Assembly (NCBI GenBank): GCA_030602225.1
Contig: JAUWAD010000010.1
Coordinates: 1-37,495 of the forward strand
Direction: 5' to 3'
Length of the DNA: 37,495 nucleotides
Source of the DNA: Bacillota bacterium
Lineage (GTDB): Bacteria; Bacillota; Clostridia; Tissierellales; Tissierellaceae
Shown here: in pieces, positions 34,928 through 37,495 of the stretch
Layout: every line of letters begins with the position of its first letter
Position numbering within the stretch: position 1 is the first letter of the stretch
Notes under the pieces: model-generated
The model's database searches: none
Seen by the model: the letters and a program-made list of their open reading frames with translations, nothing else
What the model was told of the DNA's origin: nothing
Program-made: the position numbers and the translations under genes

Positions 34928-36109
34928 TTACTGTATTTCAGCTTTCAAAGCTTCAGCTTTGTCTGTTCTTTCCCAGGCTAAATCCACATCTGTTCTTCCC
35001 ATATGACCATAAGCTGCAATCTGTCTGTAAATAGGCTTCTTCAAATCTAGATTCTTTATTATTGCCGCTGGTCTTAAGTCAAAATGCTTATTAACTAATT
35101 TTGTAATCTCTTCATCAGATATCTTTCCGGTTCCAAAGGTATCTACATAAATTGATAATGGATGTGCAACTCCAATGGCATAAGCTAAGCCAACTTCACA
35201 CCTCTCAGCAAGTCCAGCTGCCACAATATTCTTAGCTACATATCTAGCTGCATATGCTCCTGATCTATCTACCTTTGTGGGATCCTTTCCCGAGAAAGCT
35301 CCACCACCATGTCTTGCATATCCACCATAAGTGTCAACTATGATCTTTCTACCAGTTAAACCTGCATCACCCATTGGTCCTCCAACAACAAACCTTCCTG
35401 TTGGATTTACATAGTACTTTGTATTCTCATCTAACATTTCAGCTGGTACTATTTCATGGACAACATATTTCAATATATCTTCCCTGATCTGCTCTAATTC
35501 AGCATCTGGACTATGTTGTGTTGATACTACGATATTCTCTATTCTAACAGGCTTTTCATCGTGATACTCAACTGTTACCTGTGTCTTACCATCTGGTCTT
35601 AAATAGTTAAGAGTTCCATTCTTTCTAACCTCAGCAAGTCTCCTTGATAACTTATGGGCTAAGGAAATTGGCAATGGCATCAGTTCTTCTGTTTCATTAC
35701 ATGCAAAACCAAACATCATTCCCTGATCTCCAGCTCCAATGGTATCAAAGTCATCTTCACTGTGTTCCTTCTTTTCTAAAGCTTCATCAACTCCCATTGC
35801 AATATCTGGGGATTGTTCATTTATTGAAGTTAATACTGCGCAAGTATCTGAGTCAAAACCATACTTAGCACGTACATAACCTATCTCCTCAACTGTCTTT
35901 CTTGCTATTTTGGGGATATCAACATAGCAACTTGTTGTTATTTCACCTGAAACAAGAATTAAACCTGTTGTCACCATTGTCTCACATGCTACTCTAGCAT
36001 CTGGATCCTTCTCCAAAATTGCATCCAAGATTGAATCAGATATTTGATCACAAATCTTATCAGGATGCCCTTCAGTTACAGACTCTGAAGTAAATAACCA
36101 CTTTTTCAT
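34928..36109 (-). CDS. metK: S-adenosylmethionine synthetase
   Basis: This 393-residue enzyme makes SAM from methionine and ATP. N-terminal [22 protein letters not shown] holds the catalytic His and substrate residues; [12 protein letters not shown] and the [23 protein letters not shown] signature are intact. The ATG at 36109 (MKKWLFTSE) has AGGAGG six bases upstream; the adjacent ATG at 36112 is only three bases away from it, and a longer frame would translate the leader terminator. Control is by the upstream SAM-I riboswitch. Confidence 0.98.
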   Translation of the reverse strand: MKKWLFTSESVTEGHPDKICDQISDSILDAILEKDPDARVACETMVTTGLILVSGEITTSCYVDIPKIARKTVEEIGYVRAKYGFDSDTCAVLTSINEQSPDIAMGVDEALEKKEHSEDDFDTIGAGDQGMMFGFACNETEELMPLPISLAHKLSRRLAEVRKNGTLNYLRPDGKTQVTVEYHDEKPVRIENIVVSTQHSPDAELEQIREDILKYVVHEIVPAEMLDENTKYYVNPTGRFVVGGPMGDAGLTGRKIIVDTYGGYARHGGGAFSGKDPTKVDRSGAYAARYVAKNIVAAGLAERCEVGLAYAIGVAHPLSIYVDTFGTGKISDEEITKLVNKHFDLRPAAIIKNLDLKKPIYRQIAAYGHMGRTDVDLAWERTDKAEALKAEIQ

Positions 36110-36124
36110 CATATTCCTCCTCAT

Positions 36125-36157
36125 AAAAAATAAAAAACCTTGTCTTCTAGACAAGGT
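36125..36157 (-). terminator. Expression-platform terminator of the metK SAM riboswitch
   Basis: ACCTTGTCT and AGACAAGGT form a perfect 9-bp stem with a 3-base loop on the minus strand, followed by TTTTTTATTTTTT. The 5' arm CACCTTGTC can instead pair over nine bases with the 3' P1 strand GATGAGGTG, giving the antiterminator. Confidence 0.92.
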
Positions 36158-36172
36158 GAGTTTGCACTACAC

Positions 36173-36268
36173 CTCATCTTCCAGGAGAATTCTCCTGTAG
36201 GAATTAGCACCTGTATAACCAGGTTGCTGGGTTTCATCGGGCCTATCCCTCCACCTCTCTTGATAAGG
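36173..36268 (-). promoter_or_regulatory. SAM-I (S-box) riboswitch of metK
   Basis: The minus strand shows CTTATCAAGAGAGGTGGAGGGA, then GGCCCGATGAAACCCAGCAACC, GGTGCTAATTCC and the closing GGAAGATGAG, the diagnostic S-box blocks in order. CTTATC and GATGAG form P1. SAM binding should promote termination before metK. Confidence 0.98.
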
Positions 36269-36297
36269 TAATCAAGATTAAATTTTCACTGATGAAA

Positions 36298-36326
36298 ATA
36301 CTATCATAATCATTGATGCTAGTCAA
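36298..36326 (-). promoter_or_regulatory. Promoter of the metK leader
   Basis: On the minus strand the -35 TTGACT (36321-36326) and -10 TAGTAT (36298-36303) are 17 bases apart. It diverges from the ribD promoter about 50 bases away. Confidence 0.75.
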
Positions 36327-36376
36327 TATATTTTTAAATTTAATTTTTAACTACTTTATGATTTTAAATCAAAATA

Positions 36377-36405
36377 TTGACAAGGGAACATTCTAATGAT
36401 ATATT
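36377..36405 (+). promoter_or_regulatory. Promoter of the ribD leader
   Basis: The perfect -35 TTGACA (36377-36382) and -10 TATATT (36400-36405) are 17 bases apart, ending about 20 bases before the FMN riboswitch. Confidence 0.8.
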
Positions 36406-36426
36406 CGTTACATAATTTAATTAAGT

Positions 36427-36533
36427 ATCTTCAGGGCAGGGTGAAATTCCCTACCGGCGGTATAGCCCGCGAACCGTAAGGTTGATTCGGTTGAATTCCG
36501 AAGCCGACAGTAAAGTCTGGATGAAAGAAGATT
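36427..36533 (+). promoter_or_regulatory. FMN riboswitch (RFN element) controlling ribD
   Basis: The plus strand carries ATCTTCAGGGCAGGGTGA, ACCGGCGGTATAGCCCGCGA, GTTGAATTCCGAAGCCGAC and AGTCTGGATGAAAGAAGAT, the RFN blocks in order; ATCTTC and GAAGAT close P1. FMN should cause termination before the riboflavin biosynthesis genes. Confidence 0.98.
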
Positions 36534-36554
36534 TGTTTTTTTGTGTGTATTTTT

Positions 36555-36585
36555 GCCCTGATATTTTTTCAGGGCTTTTTATTTT
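36555..36585 (+). terminator. Expression-platform terminator of the ribD FMN riboswitch
   Basis: GCCCTGA (36555-36561) and TCAGGGC (36569-36575) form a 7-bp stem with a 7-base loop, followed by TTTTTATTTT. The 5' arm is also perfectly complementary to TCAGGGC at 36431-36437 in the aptamer start, allowing an antiterminator. Confidence 0.9.
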
Positions 36586-36601
36586 GTATAAAGGAGAAAA
36601 T

Positions 36602-37495
36602 ATGGATAAATATTACATGAGTTATGCATTGGAATTAGCAAAAAAAGGTGCTGGTTATACAAATCCAAATCCACTTGTTGGGGCTGTAATAGTTAAAGAT
36701 GGCGAAATAATTGGAGAAGGTTATCATCAATATATTGGAGGTCCCCATGCTGAAGTAAATGCCTTTAGTAATACACTTAAGGATCCAAAGGGTGCCACAA
36801 TGTATGTTACCCTTGAACCTTGCTCCCATTATGGAAAGACTCCTCCTTGTGCCAATAAAATTATTGAAAGTGGCATTAGTAAAGTAGTAATTGGAATGAT
36901 TGACCCAAATCCCCTTGTGGGGGGTCGAGGAATTCAGTTATTAAAAGATAGTGGGATTGATGTTGTAGTTGGTGTCCTTGAAGATGAGTGCAAGAAGATT
37001 AATGAGATATTCTTAAAATTCATAACCACACAATTACCCTTTGCCATCCTAAAAACAGCTATGACTTTAGATGGTAAAATAGCCACTGTAAGTGGAGACT
37101 CAAAGTGGATTAGCAATGAAAACTCCAGAACCATTGTTCATCGGCTTAGACATAGAGTGGCTGGAATAATGGTTGGTGTGGGTACTGTTATTTATGATGA
37201 TCCTCTTCTTAATACTAGACTTGATGGTATGGATGGAAAGAATCCCATCAGAATAATAGTAGATACTAAGGCTAAAATACCAACTGAATCCAGGATAGTA
37301 AAAACCGCTAATGATATAAGAACAATTTTGGCAACTACCAGCGAAGCTTCCAAAGATAAGTTAGTTATTTTAGAGGAAAAAGGTGTTGAGATAATAACAT
37401 GCCCAAAGAAAAATGAAAAAGTTGATCTAACTTTTCTTATGAAGCAACTTGGAAAACTAGGAATTGATAGCATATTGGTTGAAGGTGGTGCAACC
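36602..37495 (+). CDS. ribD: Bifunctional riboflavin biosynthesis protein RibD (3' end cut by window edge)
   Basis: The first 298 codons are present. The N-terminal deaminase domain (1-145) has the zinc and catalytic motif HAE (49-51) and PCSHYGKTPPC with Cys74 and Cys83. The C-terminal reductase domain begins near FAILKTAMTLDGKIA (about 150) and reaches ILVEGGAT at the edge, the start of the conserved end of that domain. It deaminates and then reduces the pyrimidine intermediate of riboflavin synthesis. The ATG has AAGGAGA upstream. It is likely first in a rib operon continuing outside the window, controlled by the FMN riboswitch. Confidence 0.98.
   Translation, partial: MDKYYMSYALELAKKGAGYTNPNPLVGAVIVKDGEIIGEGYHQYIGGPHAEVNAFSNTLKDPKGATMYVTLEPCSHYGKTPPCANKIIESGISKVVIGMIDPNPLVGGRGIQLLKDSGIDVVVGVLEDECKKINEIFLKFITTQLPFAILKTAMTLDGKIATVSGDSKWISNENSRTIVHRLRHRVAGIMVGVGTVIYDDPLLNTRLDGMDGKNPIRIIVDTKAKIPTESRIVKTANDIRTILATTSEASKDKLVILEEKGVEIITCPKKNEKVDLTFLMKQLGKLGIDSILVEGGAT

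Overview
The window is low-GC, gene-dense chromosomal DNA from an anaerobic, Gram-positive Firmicute. I see AGGAGG-type ribosome binding sites, frequent TTG starts, intrinsic terminators, a CIRCE element, S-box and RFN leaders, a c-di-GMP-II riboswitch, Rex, SLH surface anchoring and a catabolic-type glutamate dehydrogenase. Together these point to the Clostridia/Tissierellia. The exact genus is inference. Both ends are cut: an HTH regulator at the left edge and ribD at the right edge. I found no rRNA, tRNA, CRISPR array, transposase or prophage gene.

Layout. Positions 1-2453 hold an XRE-type regulator and the CIRCE-controlled groES-groL operon (minus strand). Positions 2551-9267 (minus) hold a DUF554 membrane protein, an unexplained exported pair (a VCBS-like protein and a DUF3160 lipoprotein), an OGG1-type DNA glycosylase, glutamate dehydrogenase and the redox sensor Rex. 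Positions 9434-14093 hold a YdiF-like ABC-F protein (plus) facing the tsaE-tsaB-rimI-tsaD operon (minus). The grouping groE / rex / ydiF / tsaD-rimI-tsaB-tsaE matches the ydi region of Bacillus subtilis. Positions 14198-15039 hold the riboflavin transporter gene ribU behind an FMN riboswitch. Positions 15072-22278 hold secA-prfB-tex-NAD-kinase-like; prfB contains the classic +1 programmed frameshift. Positions 22380-23612 hold a surface protein gene inserted between secA and hpf. Positions 23700-24500 hold hpf and a regulatory intergenic region rich in DnaA-box-like sites. Positions 24547-31948 are mostly plus strand: an aromatic-acid-exporter-like protein, an M3 peptidase (minus), then an operon of an unknown 562-residue protein, an S9 peptidase and a YihY membrane protein. 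Positions 31961-36326 (minus) hold metK (SAM riboswitch) and recD2-comFC. From 36377 on, ribD (plus) lies behind a second FMN riboswitch.

The most interesting element is at 22380-23612. A leader that I recognise as a class II cyclic-di-GMP riboswitch, whose 3' strand doubles as the 5' arm of a terminator, precedes a secreted protein with three SLH repeats and a C-terminal chagasin (inhibitor I42) domain. This would be a wall-anchored cysteine-protease inhibitor made when c-di-GMP is high. Other points of interest are two intergenic clusters of DnaA boxes with no dnaA nearby, a perfect 19-bp palindrome over the hpf promoter, an inverted repeat in the glutamate dehydrogenase leader next to rex, and two FMN riboswitches whose terminator 5' arms are complementary to their own P1 5' strand.
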